Source: Gudongella sp049310905
Lineage (GTDB): Bacteria; Bacillota; Clostridia; Tissierellales; Tissierellaceae
NCBI RefSeq assembly: GCF_049310905.1
Contig: NZ_JBMEMN010000025.1
Coordinates: 1-44,500 of the forward strand
Reading direction: 5' to 3'
Length of the DNA stretch: 44,500 nucleotides
This document shows positions 7,868 to 15,582 of this stretch, piece after piece. Position 1 is the stretch's first letter, and every line of letters begins with the position of its first letter. Position numbers and translations under genes: made by a program. The notes beneath the pieces were generated by a model. The model was not told the DNA's origin and ran no database searches. It was given only the letters and a program-made list of their open reading frames with translations.

Positions 7868-9488
7868 CTAGAATCCTTTTTTCTTTCCTAGAAGAATTCC
7901 TATTGCCATCATCAGTGCTCCAAAACCTGCCATCTCTCCCGCTCCTACTGATCCTGTTTTTGGTAGGGTTGGTGCCGCTGCTGGAACTTCAACTGGTACT
8001 TCCACTACTTCCACTGGAGGTATCACAACCGGTGGTGCTTCTGTTATTGGTTCTTCAATTATGATTTCTTCTATTACTATTTCTTCGTAAAGTGCAACTA
8101 CTGTTTCATTCTTTCTAACATTTCTCCAGTTGCCTTCCCAGCCTTTGAATTCAAATCCAGTTCTTGTTGGATCTCCAGGAGGATTTGCATCTCTACCAGG
8201 ATTAACTCTATCTCTTTTTATTGTAGTTCCATCATAGTCTTCAAAGGTTACTGTGTAGGTTGGATCTGGATTAGGTCTTGGGTCATTATCTTCATCCCAC
8301 TCTGCATATACTGTTATATCTGCTCTCACTATTGTTTCGTCTGTAAATCTAGTTCCGTCTCCATCACTTTCTGTATTCCAACCTAGAAAATCATAATCTG
8401 TTCTTGTCGGATTATCTGGCATACTTTCACCAAGAACTGTATTTTCTTCTGTTGTTCTTGTGTAGNNNNNNNNNNNNNNNNNNNNNNNNNNNNNNNNNNN
8501 NNNNNNNNNNNNNNNNNNNNNNNNNNNNNNNNNNNNNNNNNNNNNNNNNNNNNNNNNNNNNNNNNGTTGATGGTGCGCCTGTGTAATTCTCATCAAATGT
8601 TACTATTACATCTTCTGGTCCATTATAGTCCCATTGTGCATATACTGTAATCGGTGCTGTAACTGTTGTCGATGCTGTAAAGGCACTACCTGTTCCATCA
8701 CTTTCTGTATTCCAACCTAGAAAATCATAATCTGTTCTTGTCGGATCATCTGGCATACTTTCACCAAGAACTGTATTTTCTTCTGTTGTTCTTGTGTAGG
8801 TTGATGGTGCGCCTGTGTAATTCTCATCAAATGTTACTATTACATCTTCTGGTCCATTATAGTCCCATTGTGCATACAGGATTACATCCACTGCTGGCAT
8901 ATCAAAGGTGTCATCTTCTTCATATTCTGTTCCTGTACCATCATTTTTTGTGTTCCAGCCTTCAAATGTATAACCTTCTCTTACCAGTGATCCTTGTCCT
9001 AATACTGTTACTTCATCATCTTCTTCATAATTGTTATCATCTATCGGTTCAGTTCCGCCTGTGTTTCCATTTCCATCATACGTTACTGTATACGTTATTA
9101 ATTGAGATTTTATCTTGAAGTTATCAGAATTAGAATTACCTCCAACTTCAACCTTATAAACCCCATTTTCACTATCACCAAATTGTACTACATCCCATAA
9201 TCTAAAACTAAAATACCCTTCAGTGTAAACAATATCAACACTTCCTGAACCTAAACTGGTGTTACCTTGGGCTTGTTTTACCTCTACTTGCACATCAGTC
9301 TGGTCTTCAGTGCCACTGACTCTAACCCAGACATCCTGTTTTAAATTATAAATAGGAGTTCCGTTTTGTACTGTCCCACTTTCATTAGTTGTCCAAACGG
9401 TTCCAACATCTGCAAAACTTACCCCCATACTCATTAACATTGAAAAAACTACTAAAAAGGTCAAAAATTTCGATCCCGTTTTACCCAT
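7868..9488 (-). CDS. LPXTG-anchored surface protein with InlB/Listeria-Bacteroides-type repeats (assembly gap inside)
   Basis: One gene is split by 100 Ns at 8466-8565. The N-terminus is a signal peptide (MGKTGSKFLTFLVVFSMLMSMGVSFA). About 110 residues of beta-rich sequence follow, then repeats of the FEGWNTKNDGTG...YAQWD type (InlB B-repeat/Flg_new fold, usual in surface adhesins), two of them almost identical. The C-terminus has a Pro/Val/Glu spacer, the sortase motif LPKTG, a hydrophobic span and GKKKGF. When the Ns are removed the two halves join in one frame of 507 codons, and the join recreates the intact repeat boundary at 8799/8800. The true protein is therefore 506 aa plus a whole number of 78-aa units. 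A GGGAGG site lies next to the stop of the PAS gene, 14 bp upstream, so the two are cotranscribed. Confidence 0.9.
8290..8880 (-). repeat. Tandem 234-bp repeats within the LPXTG gene
   Basis: The unit is 234 bp (78 codons). One intact copy spans 8566-8799. The first 81 bases of the next copy (8800-8880) match 8566-8646, and 8340-8465 matches the end of the unit closely. These near-identical copies explain the assembly break. Confidence 0.85.
8466..8565. other. Assembly gap of exactly 100 N
   Basis: A run of 100 Ns is a usual placeholder for a gap of unknown size. It sits exactly at the boundary between two copies of the 234-bp repeat. Confidence 0.98.
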
Positions 9489-9502
9489 TACCTTTTCCTC
9501 CC

Positions 9503-9919
9503 TTAACCAAATTTCCTACTGCTATCATCGCTCTCTTTATTTCCAAACATATGCTTTCTACCTTTTGATGATCCTTCCTTGTACCTTGAAATGTCTGTGT
9601 AAACCATCATAAGGTAATCTCTTTCATCACTATAGAGCGTTACCAGATACCATCTGTCTTCTTCCTCTACAAAGTGTTCGAATTTCCTCCTTGTCTTTGG
9701 AAGCATCTGATAATGAAAATCTTTTAATCCTAAAACTGGATTTTCCATTTCAATAACCATGTTTGCAAGTTTTTCTCCTAAAACTCTGTCGGAATTCATT
9801 CCAGTTGCAAAATAAAAATTATCACTTACCTCCACCAAAACGTAATCAATAAATCGGCCTCTTTCATTAATCAGTGCCTTAAATCTTATGAAAAAGTCGT
9901 TTTTTGAAGGGTATTCCAT
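9503..9919 (-). CDS. Small PAS-domain protein
   Basis: This 138-aa soluble protein has no signal peptide or membrane span. Residues 20-115 read like a PAS domain: FIDYVLVEVSDNFYFATGM, then VLGEKLANMVIEME, and a final strand pair RWYLVTLYSDERDYLMMVYTDISRYKEG, as in the PAS modules of histidine kinases and diguanylate cyclases, but no output domain follows. The C-terminal 20 residues are Ser/Lys-rich. It is first in a two-gene unit with the LPXTG repeat protein (14-bp gap). Its promoter carries five 11-bp direct repeats of the SARP-box type. A cytoplasmic sensor or adaptor cotranscribed with a sortase substrate is unusual; its partner is unknown. Confidence 0.7.
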   Translation of the reverse strand: MEYPSKNDFFIRFKALINERGRFIDYVLVEVSDNFYFATGMNSDRVLGEKLANMVIEMENPVLGLKDFHYQMLPKTRRKFEHFVEEEDRWYLVTLYSDERDYLMMVYTDISRYKEGSSKGRKHMFGNKESDDSSRKFG

Positions 9920-9962
9920 ACCATCGCCCCCTTCTCTTGGGATTATTTTTACTGCTACTTAA

Positions 9963-10031
9963 AATATACCATTTGCTGATTTTATTTAGCGTTTATACCA
10001 GTTTTATTTCAGTTTTATTTTGATTTTATTA
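9963..10031 (-). promoter_or_regulatory. Promoter with five 11-bp direct repeats (SARP-box-like) before the PAS-LPXTG operon
   Basis: Reading the minus strand from 10031 to 9977 there are five consecutive 11-mers: TAATAAAATCA, AAATAAAACTG, AAATAAAACTG, GTATAAACGCT and AAATAAAATCA. Eight bases later comes the -10 TATATT (9968-9963), with no -35. Direct heptamers at 11-bp spacing ending about 8 bp before the -10 are the established binding layout for SARP-type activators. A SARP/BTAD regulator gene lies immediately upstream. Confidence 0.78.
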
Positions 10032-10041
10032 AAATTTATGC

Positions 10042-10067
10042 AAAAAAATAAGCTCTTGCGAGCTTAT
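10042..10067 (-). terminator. Terminator of the SARP regulator gene
   Basis: On the minus strand ATAAGCTC, a short loop, and GAGCTTAT are followed by seven Ts. It lies 27 bp past the regulator stop. Confidence 0.9.
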
Positions 10068-10093
10068 CCATGATTAAGGTTCTATTGAAGTGT

Positions 10094-11293
10094 CTACTGA
10101 TTGTTGAAGTCCAAATCAGTTTTATTCTCTATTGGTATAAACTTAAATGACATATCAAATAAATTTCCATTGTTCGTCTTAAGATAATCCTTGATTCTTT
10201 TTTCTACAACCTTGATTCCACCATTCTTTACTTCAGGAAGCAATATCAGAATCTGAGAATCATTCCACAGTGTGAAAATATCGCCTTTTCTAAGGGTGTT
10301 TTGAAGTACTTTCGTTATGACGTTTTGCCATTTTTCTACACTGTCCACTTGTGATTCATCAAGTGTTATCAAGCTAATATAATCATCATCCTCCTGATCA
10401 ATCTTTCTTCTCCTCTTGTGGCTATTGTATAAAAGCTTAAAGTACTCTGATTCGCATTTAAGAGGTCCTGTTAATCCAGTTTCATCGAGTTTTTTGTTAA
10501 TATCTTTAACCGTCAATTCCACCTTGTCGGTTGAGTAGCTCTGTATTTTTCTTTGTATTTCTCTTATTAGTGAGGTTGTTGTTATTCCCATTTCCTTCTC
10601 AAATGCCACCTGCATAAACTCCAGGTGATTATGGGCATTCTGTATTTTACCGAGTCTTAAAAGACTTTCTATTAGAAACTTATGAATCTTTTCCTCGTAA
10701 GGTTCAATTGTTATTGCCTTTTCACACAGCCTTACAATTTCCTCATCTCTTCCTTTTTCTGAACAAAGGTCTACAAGCTTTTCCAGTGTCTTTACATAAA
10801 TTCGTTTGTAGTAGCTTCTTACAGGTACAAGCCATATCTCGTAAGGATTTTCTGCGAGATATCCTCCTCTGTAAAGATTTATTGCATTTCTGTATGCCGT
10901 CAAGGCTTTGTCCTGGTCAATTTCCAGCGCTTCGTCTCCTTTTTGTATCCACGATTCCAACTCATCAGTGTCAAGGATTACATTGTTGCCAACTTCCAAT
11001 GTATAATAGCCGTTACTGAAACTTATTGTAAGATAGTTGTCTTCTGGCAAGATTTCCTTAAGTATTTGTCTTAACCTGAATATCTGTCCTCTGATCATGT
11101 TCTTAGGATCCATTGAATCCTGGTCCTGCCACAGGTTTTCGATTATTACCTCTGGTAGAAGTTTCTTGTTCTTGAACGTCAAAAAGTACTCAAGAAGCTT
11201 GAAAAGCTTGTATGAGCGACTTGCATCCTGCATTATGGATTTTCCTTCCATCAACATGTCGAAGTCACCAAGTGTTGTAATGTAGAGCTTCAT
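10094..11293 (-). CDS. SARP/BTAD-family transcriptional regulator
   Basis: This 399-aa regulator starts at MKLYITTLGDFDMLMEG. An in-frame ATG 25 codons upstream adds an atypical leader, so I chose 11293. Residues 1-95 form an OmpR-like winged helix (SYKLFKLLEYFLTFKNKK, MIRGQIFRLRQILKE, FSNGYYTLEV). Residues 100-245 are a bacterial transcriptional activation domain of TPR-like helices (ALTAYRNAINLYRGGYL, IVRLCEKAITIEPYEEKIHKFLIESLLRLG). The last 90 residues resemble a degenerate GGDEF-like fold (LRKGDIFTLWNDSQILILLPEV). It sits between two LPXTG genes whose promoters carry SARP-type direct repeats, so it is their likely activator. It has its own sigma-A promoter and terminator. Confidence 0.87.
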   Translation of the reverse strand: MKLYITTLGDFDMLMEGKSIMQDASRSYKLFKLLEYFLTFKNKKLLPEVIIENLWQDQDSMDPKNMIRGQIFRLRQILKEILPEDNYLTISFSNGYYTLEVGNNVILDTDELESWIQKGDEALEIDQDKALTAYRNAINLYRGGYLAENPYEIWLVPVRSYYKRIYVKTLEKLVDLCSEKGRDEEIVRLCEKAITIEPYEEKIHKFLIESLLRLGKIQNAHNHLEFMQVAFEKEMGITTTSLIREIQRKIQSYSTDKVELTVKDINKKLDETGLTGPLKCESEYFKLLYNSHKRRRKIDQEDDDYISLITLDESQVDSVEKWQNVITKVLQNTLRKGDIFTLWNDSQILILLPEVKNGGIKVVEKRIKDYLKTNNGNLFDMSFKFIPIENKTDLDFNNQ

Positions 11294-11452
11294 AATCTCA
11301 CCCACCCCTATAACAAAGATCCTATAAAGTATTTTGCATATGCAATATACAACCCAAATGTTTTTCACTAGATAATAATTATTACATATGAAAAATTCCA
11401 GTTCTACTCAAACAATACTGATATAATGCTATTTTTACCTCGTATAATTATT

Positions 11453-11482
11453 ACTATACCCAATTAACGGGTAAATGGTCAA
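11453..11482 (-). promoter_or_regulatory. Sigma-A promoter of the SARP regulator gene
   Basis: On the minus strand TTGACC (11482-11477) and TATAGT (11458-11453) are 18 bases apart. An inverted repeat TACCC-N7-GGGTA overlaps the spacer and -10 and could be an operator. No 11-bp repeat array is present. The rest of the 375-bp gap (11294-11668) is AT-rich, with a long untranslated leader and the terminator of the next gene. Confidence 0.65.
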
Positions 11483-11586
11483 GTTTTATTAATTTTTTTC
11501 AAATTATTTTGTCAATTTAAGTGACAATGACACAAAAACTAATAATATATATGTAAAATATAGTTTTTAAGAGCTTCCTGATATAC

Positions 11587-11627
11587 AAAATGACCATACT
11601 CCTGTCAGCCTAGAAGGAGCATGGTCA
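11587..11627 (-). terminator. Terminator of the PTDE-repeat LPXTG gene
   Basis: TGACCATACTCCT and AGGAGCATGGTCA form a stem with one mismatch and an 11-base loop. On the minus strand TTTTG follows. Confidence 0.8.
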
Positions 11628-11668
11628 CTGATAAACTAATTCATTCTATTTCAATATTACTTCATTTT

Positions 11669-12856
11669 CTAGTTTCTTTTTCTTAACATATATCCCAGTC
11701 CCATCATAATACTTCCAAATATACCTGATGCTGAAGTATCAAGTGCTCCTGTTGCAGGAAGTGTTGTTGGTGATGATTGTGGCACTTCTTCCACTATCAC
11801 TTCTTCGTCTTCAACTGGATCTGGATTTCCTTGAGGGATTTCTTCATCAATCTCTTCAGTTTCTCCTCCGACAGCCTCATCTGTTGGTTCATCTGTTGGC
11901 TCGTCTGTTGGTTCATCTGTCGGTTCATCTGTCGGTTCATCTGTCGGCTCATCTGTCGGTTCGTCTGTCGGTTCGTCTGTCGGTTCATCTGTCGGCTCAT
12001 CTGTCGGTTCATCTGTCGGTTCATCTGTTGGCTCGTCTGTTGGTTCATCTGTCGGTTCATCTGTCGGTTCATCTGTTGGTTCATCTGTTGGCTCGTCTGT
12101 TGGTTCATCTGTCGGTTCATCTGTTGGTTCATCTGTTGGCTCGTCTGTTGGTTCATCTGTCGGTTCATCCGTCGGTTCATCTGTCGGCTCATCTGTCGGT
12201 TCATCTGTTGGCTCGTCTGTCGGTTCATCTGTCGGCTCATCTGTTGGTTCATCTGTCGGCTCGTCTGTTGGTTCATCTGTCGGTTCATCTGTTGGTTCAT
12301 CTGTCGGTTCGTCTGTTGGCTCATCTGTTGGCTCATCTGTTGGTTCATCTGTTGGCTCATCTGTTGGCTCATCTGTTGGTTCATCTGTTGGCTCATCGGA
12401 TTTCTCATCGCTTGTTTCATCTGACTGCTCATCGGATTTCTCATCACTTGTTTCATCTGACTGCTCATCGGATTTCTCATCGCTTGTTTCATCTGACTGC
12501 TCATCGGATTTCTCATCGCTTGTTTCATCTGACTGCTCATCGGATTTCTCATCGCTTCCTTTTTCATCGCTTCCTTGCTCATCGCTGCCTTGCTCATCGC
12601 TGCCTTTTTCATCGCTTCCTTGCTCATCGCTTCCCTGTAGTTGAACTTCATTCTGAACATTATTTGAACCTGTTTGGTTGAAATCGTTGAATGAACTAGC
12701 TTCAACCTCTGACATTGGTGACATTAGTCTAGCGGCAATCAATGTTGTTGCCATTGTTTTTGCAGCCGCCTTGCTGATTAGTTGCCTCTTTTTCTCTTGA
12801 TTTCTCTTATATGCTTTAGTTGATCTCCTTAAACTATTCGATAAACGCTTAGACAT
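11669..12856 (-). CDS. LPXTG surface protein with 43 PTDE repeats
   Basis: The start is the ATG at 12856 (MSKRLSNSLRRS), with GAGGAGGA 6-7 bases upstream; an in-frame ATG six codons earlier has a poorer site. The 395-aa product has a long, very basic N-region (about 33 residues) before a short hydrophobic stretch, an unusual signal peptide with likely cleavage near VEA-SS. It then consists of GSDEQ/GSDEK units, four SDEKSDEQSDET units, 43 uninterrupted PTDE tetrapeptides (11876-12391), an acidic linker, LPATG, a hydrophobic span and RKRN. This is a sortase substrate whose stalk is an extended, highly negatively charged polymer with no recognisable binding domain. Its promoter carries four SARP-like repeats. 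Function beyond surface display is unknown. Confidence 0.88.
   Translation of the reverse strand: MSKRLSNSLRRSTKAYKRNQEKKRQLISKAAAKTMATTLIAARLMSPMSEVEASSFNDFNQTGSNNVQNEVQLQGSDEQGSDEKGSDEQGSDEQGSDEKGSDEKSDEQSDETSDEKSDEQSDETSDEKSDEQSDETSDEKSDEQSDETSDEKSDEPTDEPTDEPTDEPTDEPTDEPTDEPTDEPTDEPTDEPTDEPTDEPTDEPTDEPTDEPTDEPTDEPTDEPTDEPTDEPTDEPTDEPTDEPTDEPTDEPTDEPTDEPTDEPTDEPTDEPTDEPTDEPTDEPTDEPTDEPTDEPTDEPTDEPTDEPTDEPTDEPTDEPTDEPTDEAVGGETEEIDEEIPQGNPDPVEDEEVIVEEVPQSSPTTLPATGALDTSASGIFGSIMMGLGYMLRKRN
11876..12391 (-). repeat. 43 tandem 12-bp units encoding Pro-Thr-Asp-Glu
   Basis: The 516 bp from 11876 to 12391 divide into exactly 43 twelve-base units. Units differ only at a few synonymous sites. Beyond 12391 the coding changes to SDE-type units of 12-15 bp. 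Because 12 is a multiple of 3, changes in copy number keep the frame, and all six frames stay open across the tract. Confidence 0.95.
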
Positions 12857-12949
12857 ATCCAGTCCTCCTCTCATTCCTACCTTTCATGTACTATGTTAAA
12901 TAGTAAAACAATATATTAAATTGCTTATTGATAATGGTTATTATTATCA

Positions 12950-13006
12950 TTTATACCGCTAGTAATTTTATTTCTGTTTTATATCAATTTTATTTCAGTT
13001 TTATTT
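12950..13006 (-). promoter_or_regulatory. Promoter with four 11-bp direct repeats (SARP-box-like) before the PTDE LPXTG gene
   Basis: On the minus strand four adjacent 11-mers run from 13006 to 12963: AAATAAAACTG, AAATAAAATTG, ATATAAAACAG and AAATAAAATTA. Seven bases later is TATAAA (12955-12950). The first unit is identical to two units at 9999-10020. The promoter shares the GGTATA -10 edge with the PAS-LPXTG promoter and likewise lacks a -35. The leader is about 90 nt. Confidence 0.78.
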
Positions 13007-13074
13007 CTTAACAATAAAATAACAATAACTTCTTATAGTTGTTAATGCTACTGATAGAGTAAAATCTATAGTTA

Positions 13075-13120
13075 CAAAAAAATACCGGGAGCAACCATTT
13101 TTCTGATTGCTCCCGGTATA
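13075..13120 (-). terminator. Terminator of the lysine-fermentation operon
   Basis: TATACCGGGAGCAA pairs with its perfect complement across a 12-base loop, and the minus strand continues with a seven-T run. It lies 17 bp past the kamE stop. Confidence 0.95.
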
Positions 13121-13136
13121 AATTATATCTATTCTG

Positions 13137-13895
13137 TTATACTAAATCTCTCTTGACAATTTCATTTACAACAAAGGTTGCAACATCCTCGGCATAGCTT
13201 CCTGATCCAAAGCCTGCATCGTAGCCGAGTTCCTTTGCGAGCTCATGGCTCAGTCTTGGTCCTCCGCATACAAGAACTATCTTGTCTCTTATTCCCTCTG
13301 CCTCAAGTAGTTCCACCAACTCTGTCAGGTTTGGGATATGAACATCCTTCTGGGTTACCACCTGTGATACTAGAAGTGCATCTGCCTTCATTTCAATTGC
13401 CTTTGCAACAAGCTCCTCGTTTGGAACCTGGCTTCCTAGATTGTATGCCTGCATCCCTTCGTATCTTTCCAGGCCGTAATGACCTGCATAGCCCTTCATA
13501 TTCATGATTGCGTCGATTCCTACTGTATGGGCATCTGTTCCTGTGCATGCTCCAAGAATTACAACATCTCTTTTTATATTGTCCTTGATGTAGTCCTCGA
13601 TGTCATGCTTTTCCATAACATCAACATCCACCTTTGGAACCTCGATTGATGAGTAATCAACTGAATGAACAGTTTTTCCGTACATTACAAAGTATGTGTA
13701 GTTAATCCCAAGATCATGAGAGTAAACTACTGCCGGCTCTTCAAAACCCATTCTCTTGGCCAACTGTCTTGCTGCTTCGTTTGCTTCATCGCCGTATGGG
13801 ACAGGAAGACTGAAACTTAGCTGGACTGCTCCGTCGTTCATTGTATCTCCGTATGGCTTTACTTTTGTAAGGTCGACTTTTTGAATTTCACTCAT
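13137..13895 (-). CDS. kamE: Lysine 5,6-aminomutase, beta subunit
   Basis: This 252-aa protein is the cobalamin-binding subunit of the adenosylcobalamin- and PLP-dependent mutase that moves the terminal amino group of L-beta-lysine (or D-lysine), giving 3,5-diaminohexanoate from beta-lysine. The cobalamin motif DxHxxG is DAHTVG at residues 121-126, and Lys134 in MNMKGYAG lies 11 residues after the axial His123. That is the same spacing as the His/PLP-Lys pair described for characterised enzymes (H133/K144). The C-terminal GG-S-x-Y portion (CGGPRLSHELAKELGYDAGFGSG) completes the B12-binding Rossmann fold. The ATG shares its A with the TAA stop of kamD, and GGAGGTGA precedes it, so the subunits are translationally coupled. 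It is the last gene of the operon. Confidence 0.97.
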   Translation of the reverse strand: MSEIQKVDLTKVKPYGDTMNDGAVQLSFSLPVPYGDEANEAARQLAKRMGFEEPAVVYSHDLGINYTYFVMYGKTVHSVDYSSIEVPKVDVDVMEKHDIEDYIKDNIKRDVVILGACTGTDAHTVGIDAIMNMKGYAGHYGLERYEGMQAYNLGSQVPNEELVAKAIEMKADALLVSQVVTQKDVHIPNLTELVELLEAEGIRDKIVLVCGGPRLSHELAKELGYDAGFGSGSYAEDVATFVVNEIVKRDLV

Positions 13896-15448
13896 TATCT
13901 GTCACCTCCAAGCATCATCTGGATAAATGGATTAAAGTATCCTGAGTCCTTCCTGGCAATACCTGCAAGTCCTTTACCTCCGGTTCTCATACGTCTTACT
14001 CCACCGAATTTACCTTGCTCAATTGTCTGGAACAGGCCTTCTCTTTCAATCTGCTGAAGAAGACCGCTTGCTTCTTCAAGAACTGAATGAGCTCTCTTCT
14101 GGATCACTCCGTCTTTCTTGAACTCTATCTCATCACTAAGATGTCTTGCGTTGTTGAATACATACTGTGCATTTTCAATTGAAAGGTATCTGTCGTGAAG
14201 ATGTGGTGTATGAATAGCTTCTGTAAGCATTCCAAGAAGCTGAATTCCCTGATTCGTCATTATTGATACCATATTGAACATTGCATTCTGCACATGCCCC
14301 TTATATATGTTTCCTGTCATAAACTTGGTTGGTGGCATATACTTAAGCGGTGCATTCGGGAATATTTCCCTTGCCATCTGAGCTTGTGCAAGCTCTAACA
14401 GGAAGCCGTCTTCCAGCGTTGGCTCCATCTCAAATGCATGACCCAGACCCATCTGCTCTTCTGGCAGGCCTGCCTTAAGTGCAAACTGCTCATTTATAAA
14501 CTGGGATGCAAGTACCGTGTGCGCTGCTTCAACTGCATCATCAGTTGTAAGATAGTTGTCTTCTCCTGTGTTTATGATTATACCTGCAAAGCCGTTTATT
14601 ACCCTTGAAAAGTACTGGTCTATAAGGGTTCTTTGCATGTTGATGTCCCTGAATAGGATTCCGTAAAGGGCATCGTTAAGCATCATGTCCACTCTTTCAA
14701 TTGCTCCCATTGCTGCAATTTCTGGCATGCACAATCCTGAGCAGTAGTTTGTGAGTTTGATGTATCTTCCTATCTTTTCCCCTACTTCATCTAGAGCTTC
14801 TCTCATAAGCCTGAAGTTCTCCTGGGTTGCGTAGGTTCCTCCAAATCCTTCTGTAGTTGCTCCGTATGGTACGTAATCAAGAAGTGACTGTCCAGTTGTT
14901 CTGATTACAGCTACAATATCTGCACCTTGGGTTGCAGCTGCTCTCGCCTGTACAATATCCTCGTGGATATTTCCTGTTGCTACGATTACATAGAGATTTG
15001 GTGTCTTGGCTGGCCCAAAGTCTGCAATGTAGTCGTCTCTTATTTTCTTGTTTGCCAGGATCTTCTCTATTGTTTCCTGTGCTACCGTATGGATTACATC
15101 CTCTATTTCCTGCTCATCCTTTGCAGGAAGTCTTGTGATATCAACCTCACCTGCTGCAATTTTCTCTGCAATTTCCTGTGGTGTGATTTCGAGGTTCAGC
15201 ATTGCGTTTCCAACCCAGTATGCTGCTCCTCTTTCAAGTCCGCCTCCTTCGACGATATTGTCCACTAATACGTTTGGAAGTGGCTTTTCGATTTCATCCA
15301 CTCCATCCACTCCAAGTAGTCTTACAATGGTTCTTTCCGTGGATACGGTTGTATGTTCGTCGATGAAGTTTTGAATGTCTTCTGCGATGTTTCTTGCTGA
15401 GGCTCTGGATGCCTCTATTTTATTGATGTCCAGATTTAGTTTTGACAA
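13895..15448 (-). CDS. kamD: Lysine 5,6-aminomutase, alpha subunit
   Basis: This is the large TIM-barrel subunit of lysine 5,6-aminomutase, about 517 aa, the usual length. Diagnostic blocks include VIRTTGQSLLDYVPYGATTEGFGGT split over residues 180-205, YCSGLCMPEIAAMGAIER, INTGEDNYLTT, GLPEEQMGLGHAFEM and YMPPTKFMTGNI. The frame is open 30 codons farther up to an ATG, but that extension reads through an intergenic repeat. A TTG at 15448 begins SKLNLDINKIEASRA, matches the family N-terminus, and has AAAGGAG 8 bases upstream, so I place the start there. The stop overlaps the kamE ATG. The 134-bp spacer from kamC, filled by repeat copy R3, is unusual within an otherwise tight operon. Confidence 0.96.
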   Translation of the reverse strand: MSKLNLDINKIEASRASARNIAEDIQNFIDEHTTVSTERTIVRLLGVDGVDEIEKPLPNVLVDNIVEGGGLERGAAYWVGNAMLNLEITPQEIAEKIAAGEVDITRLPAKDEQEIEDVIHTVAQETIEKILANKKIRDDYIADFGPAKTPNLYVIVATGNIHEDIVQARAAATQGADIVAVIRTTGQSLLDYVPYGATTEGFGGTYATQENFRLMREALDEVGEKIGRYIKLTNYCSGLCMPEIAAMGAIERVDMMLNDALYGILFRDINMQRTLIDQYFSRVINGFAGIIINTGEDNYLTTDDAVEAAHTVLASQFINEQFALKAGLPEEQMGLGHAFEMEPTLEDGFLLELAQAQMAREIFPNAPLKYMPPTKFMTGNIYKGHVQNAMFNMVSIMTNQGIQLLGMLTEAIHTPHLHDRYLSIENAQYVFNNARHLSDEIEFKKDGVIQKRAHSVLEEASGLLQQIEREGLFQTIEQGKFGGVRRMRTGGKGLAGIARKDSGYFNPFIQMMLGGDR

Positions 15449-15467
15449 GGTATCAACTCCTTTCACT

Positions 15468-15582
15468 ACAACGAAAAGTGAATAGTGAACAGTGAATAGT
15501 GATTTTGGGTCTAGCTTATTGGTCTGAGATCCCTCCACAAGGGTCGGGATGACATATGCTTTTCATTGTTCATTATTCGATG
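15468..15582. repeat. Dispersed intergenic repeat, copy R3, between kamC and kamD
   Basis: The GTGAATAGTGATTTTGGGTC block and the following GATCCCTCC...GGATGACA segment parallel the second half of R2 at 19615-19695. It also contains tandem AGTGAATAGTGAACAGTGAA sequence and an inverted ATTGTTCATT segment. No gene is visible. Confidence 0.6.

Noticed and set aside
8427..8596. Two separate LPXTG-region genes overlapping at the Ns, one ending and one starting inside the gap
   Set aside because: The apparent split is caused by a 100-N placeholder that is not a multiple of 3. Without it the frame is continuous.
11728..12705. Long open frames of about 300 codons on both strands across the PTDE repeat tract
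   Set aside because: A 12-bp repeat without stops stays open in all six frames. Only the minus frame with signal sequence, LPATG anchor, ribosome site and promoter is coherent.
13895..15538. KamD starting 30 codons upstream at 15538
   Set aside because: The extra codons read through a dispersed intergenic repeat. The TTG at 15448 has a proper ribosome site and matches the family N-terminus.
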